From assembly GCA_025934995.1 (NCBI GenBank), contig JAICWC010000009.1, positions 1-47,665 on the forward strand: DNA of 47,665 bases, read 5' to 3'. Positions 1-8,232 of the stretch are shown one piece after another (the stretch's first letter is position 1; each line of letters starts with the position of its first letter). Made by a program: the position numbers and the translations under genes. The stretch comes from Thermoleophilia bacterium. GTDB lineage: Bacteria > Actinomycetota > Thermoleophilia > Gaiellales > Gaiellaceae. The notes beneath the pieces are model-generated. The model was not told the origin of the DNA. It made no database searches and saw only the letters and a list, made by a program, of their open reading frames with translations.

Positions 1-769
1 ACGCCTCGTCGGGCAGCGTCATCTGCGGCGCGACGGTGACGGAGTCGCCCGTGTGCGTGCCCATCGGGTCGAGGTTCTCGATCGAGCAGACGATGACGAC
101 GTTGTCGATCCGGTCGCGGACGTCCGCGAGCTCGAAAGCGTCCCAACCGCGCACGGATTCCTCGACGAGCACCTGGTGGATGGGCGACTCGCGCAACCCG
201 ATCTCGACGCGCTCCCGCAGCTCGTCCGGCGTCGCGGCGAAGCCGCCGCCGTGGCCGCCGAGCGTGAAGGCCGGCCGAACGACCGCCGGGACGGGCGCGT
301 CGTCGATCTGATCGAGCGCCGTCACGACCGTCGAGTGCGGGACCTTCAACCCGCACGACTCGACCGCCTGCTTGAACAGCAGCCGGTCCTCTGCGCGCTG
401 GATCGCGTCGAGCCGGGCGCCGATCAGCTCGATGCCGAGCTCTTCGAGGATCCCCGACTCCGCGAGCTCGCGCGCGAGATTGAGCGCCGTCCCACCGCCC
501 ATCGTCGCCAACACCGCGTCAGGGCGCTCCCGACGCAGCACGTCCGCGACACCGTCGACGTCGAGCGGCTCGAGATACGTGCGGTCGGCGAATCCCGGGT
601 CGGTCATGATCGTCGCCGGGTTCGAGTTGACGACGATCGTGCGATAGCCGTCCTCGCGCAGCACCTTCAGCGCCTGGCAGCCGGCGTAGTCGAACTCGGC
701 CGCCTGTCCGATGACGATCGGGCCGGAGCCGAGGATGCAGATCGTCTCGATGTCAGTGCGCTTCGGCAA
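1..769 (-). CDS. carB: Carbamoyl-phosphate synthase large subunit (N-terminal part, runs off window)
   Basis: This is the large subunit of carbamoyl-phosphate synthase, which makes carbamoyl phosphate from ammonia delivered by CarA, bicarbonate and two ATP. Only the first 256 codons are in the window. The frame is missing from the ORF track because it has no ATG/GTG here, but its translation gives the family N-terminus (CILGSGPIVIGQAAEFDYAG) and the first ATP-grasp region. I place the start at a TTG (MPKRTDIET...) five bases after a GGAGG; both lie inside the end of carA, so the genes overlap by 17 nt and are probably translationally coupled. It is the last visible gene of the pyr operon. Confidence 0.95.
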   Translation of the reverse strand, partial: MPKRTDIETICILGSGPIVIGQAAEFDYAGCQALKVLREDGYRTIVVNSNPATIMTDPGFADRTYLEPLDVDGVADVLRRERPDAVLATMGGGTALNLARELAESGILEELGIELIGARLDAIQRAEDRLLFKQAVESCGLKVPHSTVVTALDQIDDAPVPAVVRPAFTLGGHGGGFAATPDELRERVEIGLRESPIHQVLVEESVRGWDAFELADVRDRIDNVVIVCSIENLDPMGTHTGDSVTVAPQMTLPDEA

Positions 770-1793
770 GTTCCTCCACCCACTGGTCGATGAGCGAATA
801 CGCGTCGTGCGGTCCCGGCCCCGCTTCGGGATGGAACTGGATCGAGCGCGCGTGCAGATCCGGAAACATCAGCCCCTCGACCGTCTCGTCGTAGAGCGAG
901 TGATGCGACGTCTCGCCCGCGTCGGCTGCCTGCACCGCGAAGCCGTGATTCTGGCTCGTCACGAGCACGCGACCGCTCGCGCGCTCGAGCACCGGGTGGT
1001 TGATGCCGCGGTGGCCGAACGGGAGCTTGAAGGTCTCGTGGTCGGTCGCCTGCGCGAGGAGCTGATGGCCGAGGCAGATGCCGAAGACGTTCGTGCGCCC
1101 GAGCAGGGCACGCACCGTGGCGGTCTCTGTCGCGAGCGGCGACGGGTCGCCCGGGCCCGGCGAGAGCAGTACCCCGTCGTACGACGCGAGCGTGTCCGCG
1201 TCGACGTCGTGCGGGTAGACGGCCACCTGCGCGCCCGCATGCGCGAGCCGACGCAGGACCGACCGCTTGACGCCGTAGTCGACGACCGCGACGCGCACCC
1301 GCCCGTCGGTCGTGTGCTCGTACGGCTCCTTCGCAGAGACGCCGGCGACGAGAGCACGCCCGGCCATGGCCGGTTGGCCGGCGGCGGTCGCGACGGCCTC
1401 CTCGACCGTTGTCTGCGCGTCGGTGACGACGCACGCCTGCATCGCGCCGCGCTCGCGCAGGTGCAGGACGAGCGAGCGGGTGTCGATGCCCGTGAGCGCG
1501 ACGACGCCGTGCTCGTGCAGCCAGTCGGTCCACGCCGGCCCGCGCACCTCGCGCATCAGCACCGCGCGTGCCTGCGCCTTGCGCGACTCCGAGCGTGTGT
1601 CGGCGACGCCGTAGTTGCCGACCATCGGCGCCGTGAAGCAGATCACCTGCTCCGCGAAGCTCGGATCGGTGACCGCCTCCTGGTAGCCCGACATGCCGGT
1701 GGTGAAGACCGCCTCCCCGCAGGCGAAGCCGTCGCCGCCGACCGAGTCGCCGTGCCAGACGCTGCCGTCGGCGAGTGCGACGAATCCGCTCAC
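753..1793 (-). CDS. carA: Carbamoyl-phosphate synthase small subunit (glutaminase)
   Basis: This is the glutamine amidotransferase subunit that hydrolyses glutamine and channels ammonia to CarB. The protein is 346 aa. An N-terminal CPSase small-chain domain (to about residue 150) precedes a class I GATase domain with the nucleophile in FGICLGHQ (C240) and the His/Glu pair in FHPE (H321, E323). The ORF track extends it upstream, but a GTG (MSGFVALADG) in a GTGA overlap with the pyrC stop matches the family N-terminus. It belongs to pyrR-pyrB-pyrC-carA-carB. Confidence 0.96.
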   Translation of the reverse strand: MSGFVALADGSVWHGDSVGGDGFACGEAVFTTGMSGYQEAVTDPSFAEQVICFTAPMVGNYGVADTRSESRKAQARAVLMREVRGPAWTDWLHEHGVVALTGIDTRSLVLHLRERGAMQACVVTDAQTTVEEAVATAAGQPAMAGRALVAGVSAKEPYEHTTDGRVRVAVVDYGVKRSVLRRLAHAGAQVAVYPHDVDADTLASYDGVLLSPGPGDPSPLATETATVRALLGRTNVFGICLGHQLLAQATDHETFKLPFGHRGINHPVLERASGRVLVTSQNHGFAVQAADAGETSHHSLYDETVEGLMFPDLHARSIQFHPEAGPGPHDAYSLIDQWVEELAEAH

Positions 1794-3088
1794 GCCTGAA
1801 ATGCGACCGCTCCGTTCGCGATCGTCAACACGACGCGGCCCCGCACCGTCTCGCCGAGGAGCCACGAGTTCATCGACTTCGACTTGAAGCTCTCCCCCAC
1901 GGTCCAGGTCCGATCGAGGTCGAGGAGGACGAGGTTGGCGCGTGCGCCGGTTGCGACGCGCGGCCGCTCGATCCCGAAGACGCGCGCGGGGCCGGCCGAC
2001 ATCCGCTCGAGCAGCGTCTCGAGCGTCAGCAATCCGGGCTGGACGAGGTGCGTGTACAGCGCTGCGAACGCCGTCTCGAGGCCGGTGACGCCGTTCGGCG
2101 CCGCTTCGAACGGCACCTCTTTCTCATGTCGCGCGTGCGGCGCATGATCCGTCGCGATGCACTCGATCGTCCCGTCGCGCAGCGCATCGAGCAGCGCGAT
2201 GCGGTCGCGCTCCTCGCGGAGCGGCGGGCTCATCTTCAGGTTCGGGTCGAGGCTGCGCACGGCGTCGTCGGTCAGGACGAGGTGGTGCGGCGTCACCTCG
2301 CCGGACGCGCGGGCCCCGGCGTCCCGCGAGCGCCGCAGCGCGGCGACCGATTCCGCCGCCGACAAGTGCATCACGTGGAGCGGCTGTCCTTCGGCCGCCG
2401 CGAGCGAGAGATCGCGCTCGACCATCACCGACTCCGCAACCGACGGGTAGCCGCCGAGGCCGAGCTCCCCGGAGACGCGGCCCAGGTGCATGTGCGAGCC
2501 ACGCGAGAGCGACGGGTCCTCGCAGTGGAGCGCGATCGGGCGGCCGGCCACGGCCGCGTATTGCAGCGCTCGCTGCAGCAGCCCGGCCGACACGACCGGC
2601 ACGCCGTCGTCGGTGAACGCCGCCGCGCCCGCATCGGCCAGCTCGGCCATCTCGGTCAGCTCCTGTCCCGACTGGCCGCGCGAGATCGCGGCCATGAAGC
2701 CGACGGGGATCTCCGCCTCGCGGCGCGCCGTCTCGGCGAGCGACTGCAGCGTCGCGGCGGAGTCGACGACGGGATCGGTGTTCGGAATGCCGAGGATCGC
2801 GCAGTAGCCGCCCGCAGCCGCCGCAGCCGTGCCCGTGGCGACGGTCTCCTCGTCCTCGCGACCCGGCGTGCGGAGGTGGACGTGCGGGTCGACGAACGCC
2901 GGCGCGAGCACGAGACCCGTCCCGTCGATCACCCGGTGCTCGTTCGTGTCGACGCTCTCGCCCATCTGCGCGATGACGCCGCGGTCGACGCGCACGTCGA
3001 GCGTCCCGTCGATGCCTTCGACAGGATCGACGACGCGCGCGCCGCGCACGACGACATTCGCTCCCGGGCTTTCCTTCATCCAGAGCAT
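1790..3088 (-). CDS. pyrC: Dihydroorotase
   Basis: Dihydroorotase cyclises N-carbamoyl-aspartate to dihydroorotate, the third step of pyrimidine synthesis. The 432-aa protein has the amidohydrolase metal motif DPHVHLR (H69, H71) and the later ATDHAPH segment with the catalytic Asp. The annotated 506-aa ORF begins within pyrB. The true start is the ATG of MLWMKES in a TGATG overlap with the pyrB stop. The length and the HVHLR form fit the class I (bacterial zinc) dihydroorotases that commonly sit next to pyrB. Confidence 0.96.
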   Translation of the reverse strand: MLWMKESPGANVVVRGARVVDPVEGIDGTLDVRVDRGVIAQMGESVDTNEHRVIDGTGLVLAPAFVDPHVHLRTPGREDEETVATGTAAAAAGGYCAILGIPNTDPVVDSAATLQSLAETARREAEIPVGFMAAISRGQSGQELTEMAELADAGAAAFTDDGVPVVSAGLLQRALQYAAVAGRPIALHCEDPSLSRGSHMHLGRVSGELGLGGYPSVAESVMVERDLSLAAAEGQPLHVMHLSAAESVAALRRSRDAGARASGEVTPHHLVLTDDAVRSLDPNLKMSPPLREERDRIALLDALRDGTIECIATDHAPHARHEKEVPFEAAPNGVTGLETAFAALYTHLVQPGLLTLETLLERMSAGPARVFGIERPRVATGARANLVLLDLDRTWTVGESFKSKSMNSWLLGETVRGRVVLTIANGAVAFQA

Positions 3089-4070
3089 CAGGCCACCTCC
3101 GCCGCGGCGAGCGCCCGTACGCCGACGGGGCCGCCGACGAGCAGGTCGTAGAGGACTGCCATGCGCACCACGAGGCCGCTGCGGACCTGCCTCTCGACGA
3201 GCGCGTCGCCGCTGTCGGCGACGCGCGGGTCGATCTCGACACCGCGATTCATCGGGCCGGGATGCATGACCTTCTGACCGGCGCGCAGGCGCTCGGGCGT
3301 GATTCCCCAACGTGCGGTGTACTCACGCAGGCTCGGAACGAAGTTCGCGCCGGCCTGCATGCGTTCGTTCTGCATGCGCAGGACATAGACGACGTCGGCG
3401 TCGCGGATCGCGTTGATGTCCGTGGTCGACTCCCCCAGTCCCTGCGGCAGCAGCGCCGGCGGGCCGACGAGGGTGCAGCGCATGTTCATGAGCGCGAACG
3501 CCTGGACGAGCGAGCGTGCGACACGTGAGTGCAGGACGTCCCCGACGATCGCGACGTGCAGCCCGTCGAGCCGCCCGAGCTCCTGCTGAAGCGTGTAGAG
3601 GTCGAGCAGGGCCTGGGTTGGGTGCTGATGCTTGCCGTCGCCCGCATTGACGACGTGCGCGTCCGCGATGCGCGCGACGAAGTGCGCAGCGCCGACCTGC
3701 GGATGGCGGATGACGATCACGTCGGGGTCGTAGGCGCCGAGCGTGAGCGCGGTGTCCTTCAGCGATTCGCCCTTGTCGACCGACGAGCCGACGGACTTGA
3801 TCGTCAAGGTGTCCGCCGAGAGCCGTTTTGCGGCGAGCTCGAAGCTCGACGACGTGCGCGTGGACGACTCGTAGAAGAGGTTGACGATGAGACGCCCCTT
3901 GAGCGTCGGCAGCTTCTTCACCTCGCGCTCGAGCGACGACGCGAACGTGCGCGCGGTGCCGAGGACGCGCTCGACGTCGTCGCGGGTGAGGTCGGCGATC
4001 GAGAGCAGATGGCGACGGCCGGTCGACTCCGGCGGCCGCAGATCGTCTTTCACGAGTCGTATCGACGTGC

Positions 4071-4074
<4 letters not shown>
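3088..4074 (-). CDS. pyrB: Aspartate carbamoyltransferase catalytic subunit
   Basis: It joins carbamoyl phosphate and aspartate to give carbamoyl-aspartate. The 328-aa protein carries the phosphate-binding STRTS motif (S71-S75, followed by SFELAAKRL) and the downstream HPTQALLDLYT motif. The track's 1127-aa ORF is an artefact that reads through pyrR in another frame. The real start, MSTSIRLV, overlaps the pyrR stop as ATGA. No regulatory chain gene (pyrI) is present, so control is probably through PyrR. Confidence 0.96.
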
Positions 4075-4664
<590 letters not shown>

Positions 4665-4670
4665 TCGACT

Positions 4671-4701
4671 CCTTTCCGGCCTCGCTGGACCGGGTTAAAG
4701 G
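4671..4701 (-). promoter_or_regulatory. PyrR-binding-loop hairpin occluding the pyrR ribosome-binding site
   Basis: Read on the minus strand, CCTTT, a three-base AAC bulge, then the hairpin CCGGTCCAGCGAGGCCGG, then AAAGG. The upper stem is CCGG/CCGG and the lower stem CCTTT/AAAGG, with a one-sided internal bulge. The UCCAGCGAGG loop closely resembles the known PyrR-binding loop (UCCAGAGAGG). The 3' lower stem is the pyrR Shine-Dalgarno sequence AAAGGAG itself, so a PyrR-stabilised hairpin would block translation initiation. No terminator/antiterminator pair is visible, which favours translational repression, as described for mycobacteria. Confidence 0.82.
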
Positions 4702-4742
4702 GGCTCGTGCTGCGGGGACTCTAGCGCGTTCGGTCGGACGGA

Positions 4743-5378
4743 CTAGGGAAGCTGCCAGAACTCGTCCGTGAGGCCGAGCCGTTCGAGGATCGCGGCGTTC
4801 TGCTCGCGCGTGTGCGGGCGCCAGTCCGGCGCGAGCCGGTCGTCCCACCAGGCGAAGGCGAGCTCGGCGAGCTTCGTGACCGGGATGATCGCGCCGCCGT
4901 CCCGCCAGCGCCGTGCGTGCTCTTCCGACCGGAAGAGGTTCATCGTGCTTCAGGTGAAGACGATGTCCGTCCACCAGTCGCGCGCGGGCACGAGACACTG
5001 GAAGACGAGCGACTCGTCGTCCGGCCGCTCGTCGCGCACCTCGACCGCGAGCGGCTCCCCACAGTCGGGGCACGAGGTCTCGATCCGGCCGTCGGCATGC
5101 AAGGCCGCACAGATCCCGAACGCATCCCAGGCGCAGTTCGCGTACCACCAGCGCCCGCGCGCGTGGACGCGGTAGGAGGTCGGCACCGCCGAGAACGGAT
5201 TCGCCATCCGGAGCTCGTTGGTGACGGGGTCGAGGACGAGCGCATGCGCGTCGTGCAGGCGACGCCATGCCGCGAGCACGTCCTCCGGATCGCCCACCTC
5301 GCCGGGGGCCGGCGCCCGTCCCAGCTCGACGAACCGCTGGTACGTACGATTGCGAATCGCGATGTCCGCGGCCTCCAT
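4743..5378 (-). CDS. merB: MerB-like organomercurial lyase family protein, candidate selenoprotein (in-frame TGA at codon 143)
   Basis: The track splits this gene into 142-aa and 66-aa ORFs, but they share one frame, separated by a TGA (4950-4952) and two codons; together they give 211 residues. The family (alkylmercury lyase) cleaves carbon-mercury bonds using Cys96, Asp99 and Cys159 (R831b MerB numbering). Here NCAWDAFGI supplies C82 and D85 at the same spacing. C103 fits the structural Cys region. The TGA falls 61 residues after C82, against 63 between Cys96 and Cys159 in MerB, and the following LFRSEEH region aligns without a gap. A SECIS-like hairpin follows. The simplest reading is selenocysteine in place of the catalytic Cys; a nonsense mutation is the alternative. 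Whether mercury is the real substrate is unknown. Confidence 0.8.
4920..4937 (-). promoter_or_regulatory. Candidate bacterial SECIS hairpin in the merB-like mRNA
   Basis: Twelve bases after the in-frame TGA, the minus strand reads CTCTTCC-GGTC-GGAAGAG: a perfect 7-bp stem with a GGUC tetraloop. The loop begins 20 nt after the UGA. In E. coli fdhF the SelB-recognised GGUC loop begins about 19 nt after its UGA, so loop and spacing both fit. The stem also encodes LFRSEE, so protein constraint contributes, and covariation in homologues would be needed to prove function. Confidence 0.75.
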
Positions 5379-6570
5379 GCTCGAACGCTACGCCGATCTG
5401 ATCGTCTCGGTCGGCGCCAATGTCCAGCCCGACCAGGTGGTCGCGATCGACGCGTCGCCTGAGGCGGCGCCGCTCGTGCATGCGATCGCGCGGCTGGCGT
5501 ACAAGCGGGGTGCCCGCTACGTCGACGTCGGCTACTTCGACGGGACCGTGAAGCGGATCCGGGCCGAGCACGCGCGCGAGGAGACGCTCGACTGGGCGCC
5601 GCCGTGGATCGGCCGACGGCTCCTCGACCTCGGCGAGCTCGACGCGGCGCGCATCGTGCTGACGCCGCTCCTGCCGCCGGCGCTGCTCCAGGGCGTCGAT
5701 CCCGCGCGCGCCGGCAGGGATCGCCTGCCGAGCGTGCCCGAGTTGTTCAAGGTGATCGACGACCGCTCGGTGGCGTGGACGATCTCGCCGTACCCCCTCG
5801 CCGGTTGGGCGCGCACCGTCTATCCCGACGTCGACGAGAGCGAAGCGGTCGATCTCCTGTGGCAGGACGTGATCCACGTTTGCCGGCTCGACGAGCCGGA
5901 TCCCGCCGCGGCGTGGGTCGCGCGCATCGACGAGATCTGGCAGAGAGCGCAGAAGCTCGACGAGCTCGACCTCGATGCACTGCATTTCGAAGGTCCAGGG
6001 ACCGACCTCACCGTCGGCCTCCTGCCGAGCTCCCGCTTCGCAAAGGAGGGCGGCGCCGCGCACACGCGGACGGGTGTCCGCCACATGCCGAACCTGCCGA
6101 CGGAAGAGATGTACACCACCCCGGATCCCGAGCGCACCGAAGGCGTCGTCGCCGCCACGAAGCCCCTGGACGTCTCCGGCTCCCTCGTCGACGGCCTGCG
6201 TCTCCGCTTCGAGGGAGGCCGCGTCGTCGAGATCGAGGCGGACACGAACGCCGACGCGCTGCGCGCGCGCGTCGCGACCGACGAAGGCGCGTCGCGGCTC
6301 GGCGAAGTGGCGCTCGTCGACCGCGAGTCGCGCATCGGCAAGCTCGGTCGAGTCTTCTTCAACACACTGCTCGACGAGAACGCCGCGAGTCATCTCGCGC
6401 TCGGCGACGCATACGCGGTGCCGATCGCCGACCCCGCGGACCTGCCCCGCATCAACGAGAGCGCGATCCACGTCGACTTCATGATCGGCAGCGACGCCGT
6501 GACCGTCACCGGCCGCACGAAGGACGGCCGTGACGTGACGGTCATGCGTGACGGTGCCTGGCAGATCTGA
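5377..6570 (+). CDS. M29 family metallo-aminopeptidase (thermophilic aminopeptidase, AmpS-like)
   Basis: This is a cytoplasmic metal-dependent aminopeptidase of family M29. The 397-aa protein has the family core HTRTGVRHMPNLPTEEMYTTPD (about 229-250), where the EE pair contributes metal ligands, and the C-terminal NESAIHVDFMIGS segment with further ligands. The ATG start (MLERYADLIV) matches the family N-terminus; the track's longer ORF reads into the divergent merB-like gene. The two divergent start codons share the palindrome CATG, so there is no intergenic space at all between the genes. Confidence 0.93.
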   Translation: MLERYADLIVSVGANVQPDQVVAIDASPEAAPLVHAIARLAYKRGARYVDVGYFDGTVKRIRAEHAREETLDWAPPWIGRRLLDLGELDAARIVLTPLLPPALLQGVDPARAGRDRLPSVPELFKVIDDRSVAWTISPYPLAGWARTVYPDVDESEAVDLLWQDVIHVCRLDEPDPAAAWVARIDEIWQRAQKLDELDLDALHFEGPGTDLTVGLLPSSRFAKEGGAAHTRTGVRHMPNLPTEEMYTTPDPERTEGVVAATKPLDVSGSLVDGLRLRFEGGRVVEIEADTNADALRARVATDEGASRLGEVALVDRESRIGKLGRVFFNTLLDENAASHLALGDAYAVPIADPADLPRINESAIHVDFMIGSDAVTVTGRTKDGRDVTVMRDGAWQI

Positions 6571-7297
6571 CGAGCTCTACGCCGGCAGCGCCGAGCACTA
6601 CGCGCGCGGACGCATGCCGTACCCGCAGTCGCTGCCGGACCTGCTCGAGCTCGACGGCCGTGAGCGGCTTCTCGACGTCGGCTGCGGCCCCGGCTCGCTG
6701 ACCAACCTGCTCGCGCCCCACGTTTCGGAGGCGGTGGGGATCGACGCGAGCGCCGAGATGGTCGACGTGGCGGCGCGCGGCGCCCCGCCGAATGCGCTGT
6801 TCCTCCGCCTGCGTGCGGAAGAGCTGCCGGGCAGCCTCGGCCGCTTCGACATCGTCACGCTCGCGCAGTCGTTCCACTGGTTCGAGACGGAAGAGGTCGC
6901 ACGGACGCTGCACGCGATGCTCGCTCCGGACGGCCGGCTCGCGCACGTGGGCGCAACGACGCACGAGGGCGAGGGGAACGTGCCGCGCGACGAGATCGCC
7001 GGGCTCATCGAGCGCTGGCTCGGGCCGGATCCACGGATCAAGACCGGCGACCACCGCGTGATCTTCGACCGCGTCGGCTTTCGAAACCGGCGCGCGCTCG
7101 ACGTCGCCCGTGACGAGATCATCGAGCGCAGCGAGGACGACATCGTCTCCTCCGTCTTCTCGTTGTCCTATGCGGCGCCGCATCTGTTCGGCGAGCGCGT
7201 CCACGACTTCGAGCGCGAGTTGCGCGCGCTCCTCCGCGGCGGCGGGCCGTATTACGAACGGCCGCGCTTCATCACGCTGACGATCTGGGACCGGTAG
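6548..7297 (+). CDS. Class I SAM-dependent methyltransferase
   Basis: A 249-aa small-molecule-type methyltransferase of the UbiE/Methyltransf_11 kind. Motif I is LLDVGCGPGS (41-50), followed by the acidic residue of motif II in VGIDAS and the FDIVTLAQSFHWF segment typical of this group. The substrate cannot be told. The GTG start lies inside the end of the aminopeptidase gene (23-nt overlap), so the two are probably co-transcribed; a second GTG two codons later is also possible. Its 3' end overlaps the convergent rRNA methylase gene by 46 nt. Confidence 0.88.
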   Translation: MTVPGRSDELYAGSAEHYARGRMPYPQSLPDLLELDGRERLLDVGCGPGSLTNLLAPHVSEAVGIDASAEMVDVAARGAPPNALFLRLRAEELPGSLGRFDIVTLAQSFHWFETEEVARTLHAMLAPDGRLAHVGATTHEGEGNVPRDEIAGLIERWLGPDPRIKTGDHRVIFDRVGFRNRRALDVARDEIIERSEDDIVSSVFSLSYAAPHLFGERVHDFERELRALLRGGGPYYERPRFITLTIWDR

Positions 7298-8001
7298 AGC
7301 GCGGCCCATTGCCCCGCGTCGAGATCCCTGCCGCGCGCGTGCGGGTCGAAGCCGAGTTGCGTTGCGAACTTGTGCGCCTGCGGGACGCGCTTGTCGCCGA
7401 AGGAGCGCTGCAGGAAGGCCCGGTAGTCGCGTGCCTCGCGGACGGGAACGAGCGGCTCCGCACGACGGGAGGCGCGCAGCACTGCTGCGTCGACGGACGG
7501 CGGCGGCGCAAAGCACGCCCGTGGGACGCGTCGCGCGACCGACAGCTCGTACCACGCGCCCCAGTACACCGATGTGAGCGTCGAGGGCCAGACGGCCGCG
7601 CGCTTGGTCGCCAGACCCCATTCGACGATCACATCGGCTGAGACGAGCGGCAGGCGCGGGTCGTCGAGCAGACGGCGCAGGATCGCCGTGCCGGCGGCAA
7701 AAGGAAGGTTTGCGACGACGCGGAACGGCTCGCGCGGCAGCTGCACGAGGCGCGCATCCGCTCGCAGCACTTCGACCCCGAGCCGCCGAAGATCGCCGAG
7801 GACATGTGCGTCGAGCTCGACTGCGACGACGCGGGCGCCGTGGTCCCGCAGTGCACGCGTGATGACGCCCCGGCCGGCGCCCAGGTCCAGCACGAGGTCG
7901 CCGGCGGTGATGCCGGCATCGAGGACGAGCTGCTCGGCGAGCGAGCGGCTACGCAGGTAGTGGCGACCCGACGGCCGCGAGCGAACGCGGCCGACGGACA
8001 C
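7252..8001 (-). CDS. rRNA adenine N6-methyltransferase family protein (Erm/KsgA-like)
   Basis: This 249-aa protein belongs to the family that methylates adenines in rRNA (KsgA, Erm). It has the opening GRHYLRSRSLAEQLV (compare QHFL in Erm), the SAM-binding motif LDLGAGRGVITRAL (38-51), the VELD motif II, the catalytic NLPF tetrapeptide (98-101) and a late CFAPPPSVDAAVL resembling the FxPxPxVD motif. The sequence style and the C-terminal extension look more Erm-like than KsgA-like, so it could confer macrolide-type resistance, but the RHYL opening is unusual and phenotype cannot be inferred. Confidence 0.85.
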   Translation of the reverse strand: MSVGRVRSRPSGRHYLRSRSLAEQLVLDAGITAGDLVLDLGAGRGVITRALRDHGARVVAVELDAHVLGDLRRLGVEVLRADARLVQLPREPFRVVANLPFAAGTAILRRLLDDPRLPLVSADVIVEWGLATKRAAVWPSTLTSVYWGAWYELSVARRVPRACFAPPPSVDAAVLRASRRAEPLVPVREARDYRAFLQRSFGDKRVPQAHKFATQLGFDPHARGRDLDAGQWAALYRSQIVSVMKRGRS

Positions 8002-8019
8002 GGAACATCACCGTCGTCA

Positions 8020-8232
8020 TTACGCCTCCGAGATCAGGTCGTCGGGCTCCGTCAGCGCCTCGATGGCGTCCTTCGCCTCCTCGAGCGAATCCTCCGGGAC
8101 CATGACCGTCAGCGGGTCGTCGGGGCCTTGAGCCTCGAGCTCCGCGTCGATACCCGCGTTCCGCAGCAGCTCTTGCAGCTCTTCGGCCTCTGCCACGTCA
8201 CCGGCCACTGCCACCTGCACCATTCGCGCCAT
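8020..8232 (-). CDS. Small DUF2007-like (putative signal-transducing) protein
   Basis: A 70-aa acidic protein (MARMVQVAVAGDVAEAEELQELL...) with the pattern of the DUF2007 ferredoxin-like fold: a beta strand, a helix starting with an AEAEELQ segment, then AGIDAELE and a LTVMVPEDSLEEAKDAI half. Function is unknown. The start overlaps the end of rnz by 35 nt; an ATG three codons further in is equally possible, as neither has a convincing ribosome-binding site. It lies between rnz and the rRNA methylase gene on the same strand. Confidence 0.75.
   Translation of the reverse strand: MARMVQVAVAGDVAEAEELQELLRNAGIDAELEAQGPDDPLTVMVPEDSLEEAKDAIEALTEPDDLISEA

Noticed and set aside
4743-5378. merB-like gene as a frameshifted or plain nonsense pseudogene
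   Set aside because: There is exactly one disruption, a TGA at the catalytic Cys position, with no frameshift and a loop-matched hairpin; recoding explains this better, though a sequencing error is not excluded.
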